This document shows, in pieces, positions 23,848 through 35,545 of a stretch of 64,000 nucleotides of DNA. This DNA comes from Eucommia ulmoides (lineage: Eukaryota > Streptophyta > Magnoliopsida > Garryales > Eucommiaceae). The translations under genes were made by a program, and so were the position numbers. The stretch spans positions 35,316,501-35,380,500 of the forward strand of contig CM028328.1 in NCBI GenBank assembly GCA_016647705.1, written 5' to 3'. The notes beneath the pieces were generated by a model. That model was not told the DNA's origin. It worked only from the letters and a program-made list of their open reading frames with translations, and ran no database searches. How positions within the stretch are numbered: position 1 is the first letter of the stretch; every line of letters begins with the position of its first letter.

Positions 23848-24700
23848 GTACATATCTCTCATCTATACGTCCGTTTGGTTTCAGGAAAGGAAAATAACTG
23901 AAATATTCCCAAAATTTCTAAGCTTTTATGTTTTCTGTACGACACAGACCATAAAAGAGATGTGTTTTCAACATCTTTGCTTCGGGAGAAAGATAACAGG
24001 GAAAACTCTGCACTTTTCGAAGTTAAAGATGATAACTGAAATATTGATTTCTATTGGATTTCGTGATTTTAGATTATTGGGAGGAAAATCCAATTTATTA
24101 TATTTTTCCCTTACTGTTTTCCTTTTCCACCCTTTTTTGTGTTCTTCCTGTATGTAGGCGACAATATATGTTTCGTAGAGTAAGCCTAGTTTTAAATTTA
24201 TTAATCTGAGTATTTTGATCACTAGTTTCTTTAAGAACTTTGCCTTGTGTTGTTCTAGCTTGAGGTGTGGTTTGTTATGGGTCACGTTGCACATAACATG
24301 GTCTAGTGTCAAGACATTGGGCATACAAGTGGTTCCAAGGGACTTTAAATTGCAGTTATCATATATGGGAGTGTAGGAGAACGTCCATTTGCATGTATTT
24401 TGTCAATGTCAACCCATATATACTGTTATTTCGATGCGTGGGCATTTTTTATGACTAATCATAGACAGTCTGGGTTTGTGCTAATATTGGGATTTTGAGA
24501 CAATCATTGTGTTGTAATCCATTTCCATTTGAGGATGCCGGATGCCACTGTAATTGTGGAGCTTAGTGACTTGAATCCCACACTGGTATGTCAATGGAGG
24601 TGCCTATGGTGTGCCACAACTCCAAACGAACAGTCTGACATTTTCAACTAATACCTTTTTGAGTTTTTAGTGATCCATAATTTTGGAGTACTCTTTTTTT
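23848..24700 (+). other. ARP7 intron 1, proximal part
   Basis: T-rich intron sequence without recognisable genes. The open frames here are short and unlike known proteins. Confidence 0.6.
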
Positions 24701-24704
24701 TTCC

Positions 24705-24870
24705 CTATTTGTTTAATAGATCCATGTTTGGGTCTCCAAGCATTGTTCTCTCCATAAGGATTTACTCACAATTGAGTTCTCTTTTTCTAATTTTGCTAAT
24801 AGATCCACAATTGGGTCTCCAATCAATCTTCTCTTCTTATGGATTTACTCAAATTCCTTGACATCCTACA
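24705..24870 (+). repeat. 83 bp imperfect tandem repeat
   Basis: Two diverged copies share 'aatagatcca...gggtctccaa' and 'ggatttactca' phrases, with a spacing of 83 bp between 24715 and 24798. Confidence 0.7.
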
Positions 24871-25119
24871 AATCTTAAACCCATGCTTTCCTCAACGACA
24901 AAATAAACATGTCTTGGTGCCGTTTTCTTTCATGCTGCATTTGCAGCCCTTTTGGTGAGTTTGGGGTATCTTTTCATATTCAACCTGACAGTACATACCG
25001 CCCAATTTCTATTCTTTCATACTGGTATTCAATTGGATGTGTTTTTTATGAATCCAAGTGCATTGAATATTATACGGAAGGAGTTCATCTTGACTTGACG
25101 ATACATCATTAGATTCCTT

Positions 25120-27936
25120 GCTCATACAACAACAACAACAACATGAATTAAGTCGCATTTTCTAACTGGTGCTGTATTGGTCTTTTGTTCACATGCCCAA
25201 ACCGTTGTACGCGGATTTCCTTGATTGCCTCAGTGGGTGCCGTTCCCAACTTCTCTCTAATAACTTCATCTCTAATTTTATCCATTCTCATCTTCCCACT
25301 CATCCTACTTAGCATCCTTATCTTCGTTACACTTACTTTCTATACACGCTTCTTGTTTTATTGCCTAATATTTTGAACATAGAGAATTGCTGGTCTTATT
25401 GTTGTCTTGTAGAATTTGCCTTTCAACTTCAATATACGATCACATATCACCTCAACTGCACTTTTCCACCTTAAACATCTTGCTTGACTTTGAGTATTAG
25501 CATCCTCGATTTTGTAATTGCCCTGGATCATTGAATCTAAATACCTAAGTATCTAAAATGATCAATCTTAGAGACTTTCTGATCTTCAATTTTTACCACA
25601 CCATCATCTCTTGAGTATTACTGAAATTGCAATGCATGCCTTTCGTCTTATTTCTACTAATGTTTAAACTCTTAGACTTTAAAGCTTCTCTCCAACTTTC
25701 TAAGTTAATGTCAATTAAAAGAATCATTAACTAGACCTATGTTATTGACAAATAGCATACTCTAGGATATGTGCTTTTGAATATGTTTCGTGAGCTCATC
25801 TATCACTAGAACTAAGAGTTAAGGACTTCAAGACGATCCTTGATGTAAGTCTATTATGATTGGAAAGGCACACGTATCACCTCCTACTGTTTGAATACTA
25901 GTGAGTATACCTTGATACATGTCCTTAATCACCTCAACATAAGCATCATATACTTGTTTTTTTTCTTTTTCTAAACCCACCAAAATACTTCTTTGGGGAC
26001 CTGATGATAAGCCTTTTCTAAGTCCACAAACACCATATTTTAATCTTTCTTCTTTTCTCTATCTATCAGTCTTTTGAGTAAATATATTGTTTTAGTGGTT
26101 GATCATGGGCATAAAACCAAATTGCTTCTCTTCTTTGCTCGTTTCCTGTCTTACTTTATATTCTATCAATCCTTGCCAAAGTTCTATGGTATGACTCGTA
26201 AAATTTATGCCTCGATAATTATTGTAACTTTGAACATTTCCTTTATTTTTGTAAAATAGTCACTAAAATACTTCTCCTACAGTCATTCGACATTCTGTTA
26301 TTGCTCAACGTGTGAATGAAAAGCCTAGTCCAAAACTCTATCTTAAGATCTCCCAAACTCTTCCAGTCAATAGGAATCTCAACAAGTCCTATTTTCTATT
26401 GCTCATATTCCTCAGTGCTATTATAACTTCCGAAGCCCTATTCTCTTATGAAACCTATAACTCCTACCTGGAGGTTAACTAGTTAGTTCTAAACTAGATT
26501 TTCCTGTACTATTCTTGTTAAATAGACTATAAAAATAACTTTTCCATCCTTCCATTATCTCTCATCTTTCACTAAACTTTTGGTCAGTATCTTTGGGCCA
26601 TCTAGCATATCGTATAACTCTAGTCTTCCTTTCATGTCTCTTAGCAAGTTTGTACATATCTCTTTCTCAATCTTTTGTATCCAACTTTTGATACAAATTA
26701 TCATAGGCCTTAAACTTAGATTCCCTTATGGCTTTTCTTGCTTCCTTTTTTGGTCGTTCGTACTTCTCCAGACTCTCACTCCCTGACTCTTTTTTTTGCT
26801 CCTTATAAGATTTTTCCTTGTCTCTAACTGGTTGTTGGACCTACCGACTTTCTTTATATTGTGGTCCCTTTCCTTTACATATTCCTAACACGTCTTTTCC
26901 TATCTCTCTAATACGACACGCCATATCCCATATTTGTTCACTTCGTCATGTCTTTTACATAACTCCTCCTTGTTAATTTTATCCGTAAGCGACTCTATCT
27001 TTTCTCTTCTTAGATCTCTCCAACATATCCTTGGTTGCCTATTTACCTTAAACTCTCGCTCCTACCTCTTAATCTTTAAATCGGTTGCTATCAATCAATG
27101 TTGAGTAGCGATACTCTCTCCGGGTGTGGTTTTGCAATCTTTACATGATAAATGATTCACTTGATCTAGTAAGTACAAAGTCTATTTTTCTACTCCCCGG
27201 TCCACTCTTGAATGTAATAAGGTGCTCCTCCACTTCCTATAACATGTATTCATAAGTACTGCATCATGTGCTATTGCAAAATCTAAAATCCTCTCTCTCA
27301 TTACGTTTCTTCTCCCCAAAACCATAGCAACTGTGTACTTTCTCATGTGTCCCGCGTTCCTTGCCTGCATGTCCATTCAAATATCTTCCAATAATAGTTT
27401 TTTTTTGGGTAGGTATACTTTGGCCAACTTGATACATGTGCTCACAAAACTCTTGTATTGCATTTTCTTGAAACCCAACTTTGGGAGTGTACGCAAATGA
27501 CAATAATCACCTCCTCTCCTATCATTGTCTTCAAAATCATCATTCTATCTCCTATTCTCCTAATATCAACCACACTGTCCTTTAAATCCTCATGTACCAT
27601 AATTCTTACCCCATTCCTATGCTTATCTTTTCTCGTATACCATAACTTATACTCTGGATTTCTCTAGACTTCTGTCTCACTCTGTTGGTATCCCACACAT
27701 ACAAAATATCTTTTGTCTACTCATCACATCCACCAATTCTCTAGTCTTCCCCGTAAACATCCCCATATTCTAACTTCTAAGTTGCTAACCAAAGCCTATT
27801 TTCACGGACTACCTTCTTTATCCGTACCTGACCACCATAATGCAACAACTTTTGCTTATTTAATACCTATTTAAGCTAAGGCACAACGCATCGCTTCCGG
27901 GTGATGCCCTAGTCCACTGTTGCTTATTTCACCATG
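25120..27936 (-). mobile_element. RTE-clade LINE, 3' portion
   Basis: On the minus strand the order is that of a plant RTE non-LTR retrotransposon. It starts with an apurinic endonuclease with SFAYTPKVGFQE and a FNGH-like segment (27790-27180). A linker with CKDCKTTPGESIATQH (about 27110-27150) follows, then reverse transcriptase with FVDLEKAYHQVPKEVFW (about 25980-26030), VIKDMYQGILTS and IDLHQGSS (25830-25940). A C-terminal FGHVNKRP block (about 25190) comes next, and the element ends in a (TTG)5-type tail at 25124-25146. Stops and frameshifts are frequent. The catalytic F-A-D-D motif reads F-V-N-N (about 25745), so it is dead. The 5' end is continued at 39409 because a gypsy element has split the LINE. 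Confidence 0.85.
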
Positions 27937-27941
27937 CATTT

Positions 27942-29092
27942 TGATAGACCACCAATTAGGTACACCCATTGTTATTTAAGGCGCGAGGCGCACTCCCAAG
28001 GTGGCGAGGCATGGGCTTCTTTGAAGCGAGGCGCACATTTTAAATATGTGTTTTTCTATTATCATGGGTTGATTTAATTTGATTTTAAAAAAAATTGAGA
28101 GGTTAATTGTTATTTTAAAATATATATTTTTTTTTAATTTTTATACTTAAATGACATATTAGTACTATTGTAGGGTAGTTTATGTATTTTGTGATAAGAA
28201 ATTTTTTTTTAGATATTTTGTTCTCTTAAATCTCGTCATGTGATCAAAATTAGAAAGGAGAAATCGAAGCTCTTGTGATCAAAATTAGAAGCTCGAAGCA
28301 GAAGTGAAATTGAAGCTCGAATCAGAAATCAAAATTAGAAGGAGAGATCGAAAACCCCTGTGCGATCGAAAGGTCCTGTGCGATTGTGCGAAGGAGAAAT
28401 CGAAACTCCTGTGCGATTGTGTGAACTTCGAAGTAGAAATCAAAAACTGAAATCGAAGGAGAAATCGAAGGAGAAGGAGAAGATTCGAAGGAGAAAGAGA
28501 AGAAGCTTTCGAATGTTTCTTCTTCAAGGGCGATGGATTCGAAGGAGAAGTCGAAGGAGAAGGCGATCTCTCTCTTGTCCGAAGCTGTCTTCAAAGAGAT
28601 TTCTCTCATTCGAATGCGATTTCTCTTCTGTCTGAAGCTGTCTGAAGCCTCGCCTCACCATCGAGAGGCAATTTCTCAGCGTCTTGTGCGCCTCAGGCGC
28701 ACCTTTCACAACAGTAGGTATACCTATGCACGACGCAAGAAAGGAAACGACAGTTACTAATTACCTTGATTTACGGAGTATTTTGGGAAAGATATTGGGT
28801 GAGAATAGGAAAGCTCTATCAACCATAATTACCTAGTTAATAATTACCCTATATGGTAATCTGGGTAATTATGGGGATGAGTCTTGTATGGTAATAGATA
28901 GGCAATAAAAGGGGCACAATGGAGTGTGTATAGCATATCGAGAATTAATTTGTATTGCGGCTTGGCTCTGGGAGAGAACCAGGTCTCTCGAATACTTGGG
29001 TGTTTGATTGTTTTCTTTGATTTCAATAAAATACACATCTTTTCTCTCTCAACTTGTTTATTTCTCGTTATCCCTAAACTTGGGGTTCATCA
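27942..29092 (+). repeat. Gypsy 5' LTR, interrupted
   Basis: The LTR is 27942-27966 plus 28725-29092 and begins TGATAGACCACC. It contains a TATA-like region and an 'aataaaatacaca' stretch near its end, and closes GGGTTCATCA. It differs from the 3' LTR at scattered positions, which indicates an old insertion. The part between is a MITE. Confidence 0.9.
27967..28714. mobile_element. MULE-like MITE in the gypsy 5' LTR
   Basis: This 748 bp insertion lies within the LTR, flanked by taggtacacc (27957-27966) and taggtatacc (28715-28724), a 10 bp target duplication with one change. The uninterrupted 3' LTR shows the empty site. Ends are imperfect inverted repeats rich in GGCGC and AGGCGCAC (left CATTGTTATTTAAGGCGCG; right, inverted, CTGTTGTGAAAGGTGCGCC). 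The centre (about 28240-28570) is a degenerate array of purine-rich units such as 'gaaatcgaaggagaa', open in several frames by composition only. A related element lies at 45399-46150. Confidence 0.8.
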
Positions 29093-29094
29093 TT

Positions 29095-29106
29095 TGGCAT
29101 CAGAGC
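29095..29106 (+). promoter_or_regulatory. Gypsy primer-binding site
   Basis: TGGCATCAGAGC follows the 5' LTR by two bases and matches the plant initiator tRNA-Met 3' end with one change. Confidence 0.8.
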
Positions 29107-29119
29107 AGGTTTTGGGCCT

Positions 29120-30052
29120 ATGGTGACAAGGATGGATTCTAGGGTTGAAACAGTAGAAGGAATCGTGAACAAAGTGCAGGAGGAGTTAGGAGCAATAAAA
29201 AAGGAGATGATAAATATACCTAATCTGGAGCAAGGGCTCGCAACGTTGGTTGGAAAAATCGACCAGCTCTTGAAGGTTTAGAACGAAGTGGTGCGAGATA
29301 GTAGAGCCCAAAGCCAGAACTCGAGTCGACGAAGAGATCTGAGTGATTGAGGAGCGTGAAAGACGTCGCGAGGTGGCGGGATGACGTGCGACGACGTCGG
29401 CGAGGGCACCGGACCAAGCGAGCGACGCTGCCGACAAGATTTGGGCCACCGAAGTGCGCGAATGATGTTGCGAGGCTACGGGACGACGTGCGACGACGTC
29501 GGCGAGGGCATAGGACCAGGTGAGTGACGCCGCCGATGAGATCTGGGTGATCGAAGATCACGAGTGATGTCGCGAGGCTACGGGACGACATGTGACGACT
29601 TCGGCGAGGGCGCTGGAACAAGCCGCCGTCGACGGTTGCCATGGCAGGGACTGGACGCTGGCCGAGTGATGGGACCTCCGACCTAGAAGAATTGAACTCT
29701 TCTCTTTTGATAGAGAGAAGCCCGACGGCTGGATACTAAAGGTAGGGAGATATTTCGCCTTGCACTGCTTAACCAACGCAGAGAAGCTAGAGACGACCAT
29801 TATCAGCTTTGAAGGAAAAGCTCTGGTTTGGTTTGGATGGGAGAACAAGAGAAGGCCATTCCTGAGTTGGGAGGAACTCAAATCGCAGCTCCTACTGCGG
29901 TTCCAATCTCTTCCCAATGGCTCAAGATATGAGGAGTTCCTGGCTCTTAGGCAAAGTGGAACAGTGAGGGACTATAGAAGAAGGTTTGAGCAATTGGCCT
30001 TAACGTTAGAAGACCTCTCTGAACAAGTGTTGGAGTCCACATTTATAAATGG
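29120..30052 (+). pseudogene. Gypsy gag, N-terminal part
   Basis: The frame opens MVTRMDSRVETVEGIVNK, a coiled-coil-like gag start, and hits an in-frame TAG at 29279-29281 (codon 54). An expanded 102 bp repeat follows. The capsid-like segment resumes at about 29680 with ELFSFDREKPDGWILKV-type residues and WEELKSQLLLRFQ, and continues to FINGVG. There a Copia element has inserted at 30053. The remaining gag with the zinc knuckle is at about 35213-35545. Confidence 0.85.
29300..29625 (+). repeat. 102 bp tandem repeat inside gypsy gag
   Basis: About three copies of a GC-rich 102 bp unit, with 'acgacgtcgg' at 29391 and 29493 and its variant at 29595. The unit length is a multiple of three, so expansion would preserve the frame. 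Confidence 0.9.
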
Positions 30053-30204
30053 TGTTGGAAGATTTGATACTTTTGTTATTTGTATATAGGGAAAGTCAAA
30101 TATGTAGATTAGGAAAATAGTTATTCTTTTTTATTTTTAATTACTCTTATATGTGGTCTCATATTGTACAATTAACAAAGTAATAATATTGATTATTCAA
30201 TTCA
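30053..30204 (+). repeat. Copia 5' LTR
   Basis: Short LTR opening TGTTGGAAGATTTGATAC. It shares 'gggaaagtcaaatatgta' with the 3' copy. Confidence 0.85.
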
Positions 30205-30304
30205 ATATGGCATCAGAGCTAAACTAAAAACCCTAGCTTAGCCTCCAATCTTCTTTTCTCACAGCCGACACTTTGATCTGTCTTCTTCAACTGACGCTTC
30301 GCCG

Positions 30305-30580
30305 ATCCTCCTTACAGCCGACGACGAACGCTGACGGCCCCCTTACATCCGACGACGAACGCCGGCCTTCCTTACAGCCAACGACGAATGCCGGCGGCCC
30401 CTTTACAGCCGACAACGAACGCCGATGGCCTTCTTATAGCCGATGGCGAACGCCGACGGCCCCCTTACAGCCGACGACGAACGTCATCCCTCCTTACAGC
30501 CGACGATGAACGCCGATGGCTTTCTTACAGCTGACGACAAATGCTGGCCCTCCTTACAGCCGATGACGAACGAAATCGAT
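30305..30580 (+). repeat. GC-rich ~33 bp minisatellite in the Copia leader
   Basis: About nine degenerate units contain 'ccttacagccgacgacgaac' followed by 'gccgacggccc'-type sequence. The block lies between the primer site and the gag ATG (30657). Its high GC content is unusual for this window. Confidence 0.9.
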
Positions 30581-30656
30581 CGATCGGCCTCCGACAACAT
30601 ACGTAATCGATCGGTCTCCCACAGCCGACGATTCTCAGCCTCCGACGACCTTCACC

Positions 30657-31628
30657 ATGTCCGACATTACCTCGGAATCCACCCCAAGGTTCAGCCAACT
30701 CACCGAACCGAAAAACTTCCCTTCTGAATCTTACTCCATCCAGATCACCTCTGTTCGACTGCATGGAACTAATTTCTTGCGTTGGTCTCAATCGGTGCGA
30801 CTGTATATCCACGGAAGAAGACGAATGGGATATCTAACCAGTGATGCAAAAGAGCCATCCCTCATAGATCCGCTGCATACGACTTGGGATGCTGAAAACT
30901 CTATGGTTATGACGTGGTTCGTGAACTCTATGGATGAAGAAATCAGCTCCAACTACATGTGCTACCTTTCGGCGAAGGAACTTTCGGACAATGTCAATCA
31001 GATGTATTCTGACCTGGGAAATCAATCTCAAAAGTATGAATTGACTCTAAAACTCCGTGATGTTCGTCAAGGAGAAGATAATATTACCAAGTATTTCTAT
31101 TTATTGAAGAGAATATGGCAGGATCAAGATATGTTCAATGATCATGAATGGTATTCGACCGAGGATTATAATCACTATAAGAAGTTGGTGGAGGATGACG
31201 GTGTTTTTAAGTTCCTTGCAGGACTAAAACTGGAACTCGACAAAGTTAGGGGATGAATCATTAGTCGTCAGCCTCTTCCCTCAATCGGTGAGGTTTTCTC
31301 GGAGGTCCGAAGGGAGGAGACCCGTCGTAATGTAATGCTCAACAAGCTGCAGATTACCTGTCCTGCAGCTGCTTCAATTGACCAGTTTGCTTTGGCTGCC
31401 GCTGATGCTAACTCCAACAGGTTTCAACGCCGAGCAAAGGAACGTCCTTGTATATGGTGCGACTACTGCAACAAGCCTCGTCATACATGGGAAACATGCT
31501 GGAAAATCCATGGGAAACCAACTAATTTGAAGAGCAACCCGTCGGGAGAAAAATCTCACAGACCTATCCTTCTGCACATGAAGCTACGACCACTCTATTC
31601 AACAAAGAGCAGATTGATCAACTTCTGA
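30657..31628 (+). pseudogene. Copia gag
   Basis: The protein starts MSDITSESTPRFSQL and includes the usual LHGTNFLRWSQSVRLYIHGR stretch, an alpha-helical central domain, and a C-terminal zinc knuckle CDYCNKPRHTWETC (about 31460-31500). An in-frame TGA interrupts it at 31254, after KVRG, and the same frame region resumes at once. This points to a recent stop in an otherwise readable gag. Confidence 0.85.
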
Positions 31629-31719
31629 AACTGCTGACTGCCAATCCTTCATTCGGTACTCCTAATACTTTCTTAACTCAAACAGGTAGCAACTCTAGAG
31701 CGCTTTCTTGTTCCTTAAA

Positions 31720-33068
31720 CTCAGTGCCTTGGATTATCGATTCAAGTGCTTCTGACCATATGACAAGCTATTTTCACCTTTTCAATGCCTATTTACCTTT
31801 TCAATGCCTATTCACCATGTTCTGGTAACGAAAGAATTAGGATTGCAGACGGTAGTTTCTTACCTATTGCAGGAAATTGTCAAATAAAAATCTCAGATAG
31901 CATTAACCTAAAAACAGTCCTTCACGTTCCTAAGCTTACTTGTAATCTCTAATCTGTAAGTAAAATATTGCGAGATACTAAATGTCATGCTATATTCTCT
32001 GAATCTCAATGTCTATTTCACGACTATTTCAGTACCAAGGTTTGGGGAAAACGATTGACAGTGCTAGAATGGTGGATGACCTTTATTAATTCAATGATAA
32101 CTTCTTAAAGAATAAAATAACTCACGACCCCAGTGGAATGAGTTCAATGTCTTTTCGTGATAAAATAATGCTTTGACACCTTAGAATAGGACGTCCGAGT
32201 TTTCAATATCTTAAAAATTTGTTTCCGACTTTATTTAAGAATATGGATTGTTCATCTTTTCATTGTGAAAGCTGTTTGCTAGCAAAAAGTCAGCGTACTT
32301 CTTATATTTCAAAACCATATCATGCATCAAAACCTTTCTATTTAATTCACAGCGATGTATGGGATTCCTAAAAAATCACAACACTATCCGAAAAAAGATG
32401 GTTTGTGACATTTATTGATGATCACATATGTTTATGTTGGATATATTTGATGCGTGCAAAATCTGATGTAGAAACCTTATTTAAACATTTTTGTATCATG
32501 CTTGAAAACCAATTTCAAATGAAACCTAATATTCTTCGCACAGATAATGACACATAATATTTCAATGAATTTTTAGGCAGTTTTTTGAAAACAAATGGTA
32601 CATCAATCCACATGTCGTGAGACACCAAAACAAAATGGTATCGCTGAACGGAAAAATAATCACTTGCTCGAAGTAGCTCGTGCATTCATGTTTTCCATGC
32701 ATCTTCCAAAATATTTGTGGGGCGATGCACTTTTAACAACTCCATATTTAATCAATTGCATGCCTACATGTGTTCTAAACTACACCACACCATTTGATAA
32801 TTTCAAAACACATTTTCCAGCATCTAGGATATCAGCTGACCAGCCTCTTAAGGTATTCGGCTGCACCTCCTACGTTCATATTCCCAGCCAATTTCGGTCT
32901 AAACTTGATCCTAGAGTAGAAAAATGTGTTTTTATAGGTTATGCACCAAATAAAAAAGGGTATAAGTGCTACAATTCGCAAACAAAAAAAATCATGTTAG
33001 TATGGATGTCACGTTTTTTGAAAATGTCCTTTTCTTTGACAAAAATCCCCTTCAGGGGGAGATTCTAA
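31720..33068 (+). pseudogene. Copia protease and integrase, broken
   Basis: The protease active site region reads WIIDSSASDHMTSYF (about 31730), where the expected D-S/T-G triad has become D-S-S. The pre-integrase zinc segment has FHCESCLLAKSQRTS (about 32255-32310). The integrase core follows with VTFIDDHICLCW and RTDND, then a frameshift near 32590. The part from 32595 has TPKQNGIAERKNNHLLE, which contains the third catalytic residue E, and FGCTSYVHIP. Several stops lie between the parts. Confidence 0.8.
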
Positions 33069-33599
33069 TGGAAGGAAATTTTTTTGTCACTGATGATTCT
33101 CTCCTTACCACAGTCTTAGAAACTATTACTCCAAATCAGTAAAAAACAAGTGATGAAAATATTGAAAAACAAAAAAGGATCCGTACTAGTACACTAGTGC
33201 CGAGCATAATTCCTTTACCAACAGATGAAGAAATACCACGATGACATACTGAGTTGCGGGTTTATACTTATACTCGGAGAGGTACAAAGAAGAACAAAGA
33301 CTATCCCTACCGTTCTAGCATAAGATCAATGCGACTCCCTAAGCAATGATTCAGGTAATCCTATCTCTCTGCTGTCTCCTAATGAATCTTCTCATCCAGG
33401 TAACCCTATCTCTTTACCACCTCCTAATGAATCTTTTCATTCTATTATTCCTTAAGATCTCAATATTCTTATAGCCATCAGGAAAGGAGTCAGAACATGC
33501 ACTAATCACCCCATATCCAGATATGTATCCTACACAAAACTTTCCAAACTATATAGAGCCTTTACTTCTAAAGTTACTAATCTGTTTATTCCAAGGGAC

Positions 33600-34450
33600 A
33601 TTGAGGAAGCATTAGGTGATCCAGATTGAAAGTTAGCAGTTTTGGAAAAGATGAATACTTTTAAAAGGAATGGTATGTGGGAAATAATTGATTTGCCAAA
33701 AGATACAAAGATAGTCAGGTGTAAGTGGGTATTCACAATCAAATGTAAGGCAGATGGAAGTATAGAACGGTACAAAGCAAGGCTCGTGGCTAAAGGATTC
33801 GTACAAACATATGGGATAGACTACCAAGAAACGTTTGCTCCAGTTGCTAAGATAAACTCGATTCGGGTTCTGTTGTCCCTAGCAGTGAATTTTGATTGGC
33901 CCCTACACCAATTAGACGTAAAGAATGCCTTTATAAATGGAGACTTGGAGTACGAAGTGTTTATGAGTTTACTGACAGGCTTTGAAAGAAAAATAGGACA
34001 AGAAAAGGTGTGTAAGCTAAAAAAGTCATTATACGGCCTAAAACAATCTCTTAGAGTGTGGTTTGAACGCTTCGGAACCGTTGTAAAAGGCCATGGTTAT
34101 CAACAAAGCCAAACGGATCATTCTATGTTCTATAGACACTCAACTCAACTGATGGTAAGATTGTCATTTTAATTGTCTATGTAGATCATATCATCTTAAC
34201 AGAAAGTGATAGTGATGAGTTGGGAAGACTTAAAAAAAAACTTGCAGATGACTTTGAGATCAAAGACTTTGGTCCGTTGAAGTATTTTCTTGGAATGGAA
34301 TTTGCTAGATTAATGGAAGGCATATTTGTGAGTCAAAGGAAGTATGCACTCGACCTACTGAATGAAATAGAGCTACTTGGTGCAAAGCTGCAGAAACTCC
34401 AAGCTAACCGAATGAGAAGCTACAACCGGCAAAACTTGAAGCAATGGTAA
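33600..34450 (+). pseudogene. Copia reverse transcriptase, broken
   Basis: The frame has WEIIDLPKDTKIVRCKWVF, ARLVAKGFVQTYGIDYQETF, HQLDVKNAFINGDLEYEV and KKSLYGLKQS, the canonical Copia RT order. A frameshift near 34150 precedes the catalytic box, which reads V-D-H-I-I-L at about 34180. The second Asp of the Y-V-D-D motif is His, so the enzyme would be inactive. The frame ends near 34450. Confidence 0.88.
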
Positions 34451-34479
34451 ACCGAGAACAATATCAAAGGCTAGTGGAG

Positions 34480-35131
34480 CGGTTAATCTACTTATCACGT
34501 ACCCATCTAGATATAGCTTTTGCTGTAAGCATGGTCAACCAATTTATGCACTCACCGGGATGAACACTTCGAAGCTGCCTATAGAATCCTAAGGTACTTG
34601 AAGGGTACACCTGGAAAAGGAATCATGTATACAAAACGTGGCCACTAACTGGTAGAGGTATATACCGATGCAGATTGGGCTGGGAGCATTGCGGACGGGA
34701 GATCGACCTCCAGTTACTGCACCTTTGTTGGTGGGAACCTTGTCACATGGCGGAGCAAAAAACAAAATGTCATAGCTAGAAGTAGCGCAGAAGCGGGGGA
34801 CAGATCAGTGGCTCACGGCATCTGTGAAGTGTTATGGATTAATAGATTACTAGAAGAGTTGAAGATGTCCAATTCAGCACCTATGAAAGTCTAATATGAT
34901 AACAAATCAGCCATTGCAATTGCTCACAATCCGGTGCTACATAATCGGATAAAACATGTGGAAGTGGACAAACATTTCATCACGGAAAAGATCGAGAGTG
35001 AACAAATATGTATGCCATATGAATCGACTACCGAACAAATCGTAGACATTCTAACAAAAGGATTACCAAAGAAGAGATTCGACTATCTAGTATGCAAGCT
35101 GACAATTGAAGATATCTTCATGCCAGCTTGA
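34480..35131 (+). pseudogene. Copia RNase H
   Basis: Residues VYTDADWAGS, RSTSSYCTFVGGN, WRSKKQNVIARSSAEA and DNKSAIAIAHNPV appear in order, with stops near 34648 and 34892. The C-terminus reads EQIVDILTKGLPKKRFD, as in intact Copia elements. The purine tract of the 3' LTR follows directly. Confidence 0.85.
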
Positions 35132-35138
35132 GGGGGAG

Positions 35139-35212
35139 TATTGGAAGATTTAATATTTTTTGTTATTTGTGTATAGGGAAAGTCAAATATGTAAATTAGA
35201 AAAATAGTTATT
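35139..35212 (+). repeat. Copia 3' LTR, truncated
   Basis: Only the first half of the LTR remains. It starts TATTGGAAG (TG mutated to TA) and loses similarity after 'aaaatagttatt'. Confidence 0.8.
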
Positions 35213-35545
35213 AGTCATTAGTTAGTTGGTTTTTATGGACCTAGCAATGAAAATTGAAGCGAAAAATTTAGAGCTCCAGGGTAGTCAGGCCTCAATTGGG
35301 CCCAGTTATTCATGTGGGCTTGGGCATTCTAATTACCCACCCATTAGAACTCCGGTGGGGCGAAGCATTATGACAGTGGAGACCACGGTTCCAACAAAGG
35401 CTCACGAAGGGGGAGGATTTCGAAGATTAACGGAGGCGGAATTGCAATATAAGCGAGATCGCGACCTTTGTCATAAATGTGACGAAATTTTTTCACCAGA
35501 ACATTGTTGCAAGAAGCGAGAACTACAAGTGGTTCTACTCTAAGA
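35213..35545 (+). pseudogene. Gypsy gag, C-terminal part with zinc knuckle
   Basis: Gag resumes after the Copia insertion with MDLAMKIEAKN and ends with a knuckle-like CHKCDEIFSPEHCCKKREL (about 35465-35525). A stop at about 35540 separates it from the protease frame. About 30 codons of gag are missing at the Copia junction. Confidence 0.8.

Larger units (their letters stand above)
30053..35212 (+). mobile_element. Copia retrotransposon nested in gypsy gag
   Basis: The 5' LTR is 30053-30204 (152 bp, TGTTGGAAG...TTCA). A tRNA-Met-type primer site TGGCATCAGAGCT follows at 30208. The body has gag, protease, integrase, reverse transcriptase and RNase H in Copia order. A polypurine tract gagggggag precedes the 3' LTR at 35139. 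The 3' LTR matches the 5' LTR only to about 35212 and is then lost, together with about 30 codons of gypsy gag, so a deletion removed the right junction. The 5' target copy may be AATGG (30048-30052). The coding region has several stops and frameshifts. Confidence 0.9.

Noticed and set aside
23968-24324. 118-codon minus-strand open frame in intron 1
   Set aside because: Composition-driven, with no recognisable motif. It overlaps ordinary T-rich intron sequence.
28285-28760. Several overlapping open frames on both strands
   Set aside because: They are translations of the purine-rich repeat array in the MITE, with no protein-like residue pattern.
29220-29917. Minus-strand open frames of 119-140 codons
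   Set aside because: They are shadows of the GC-rich 102 bp repeats and of gypsy gag on the + strand.
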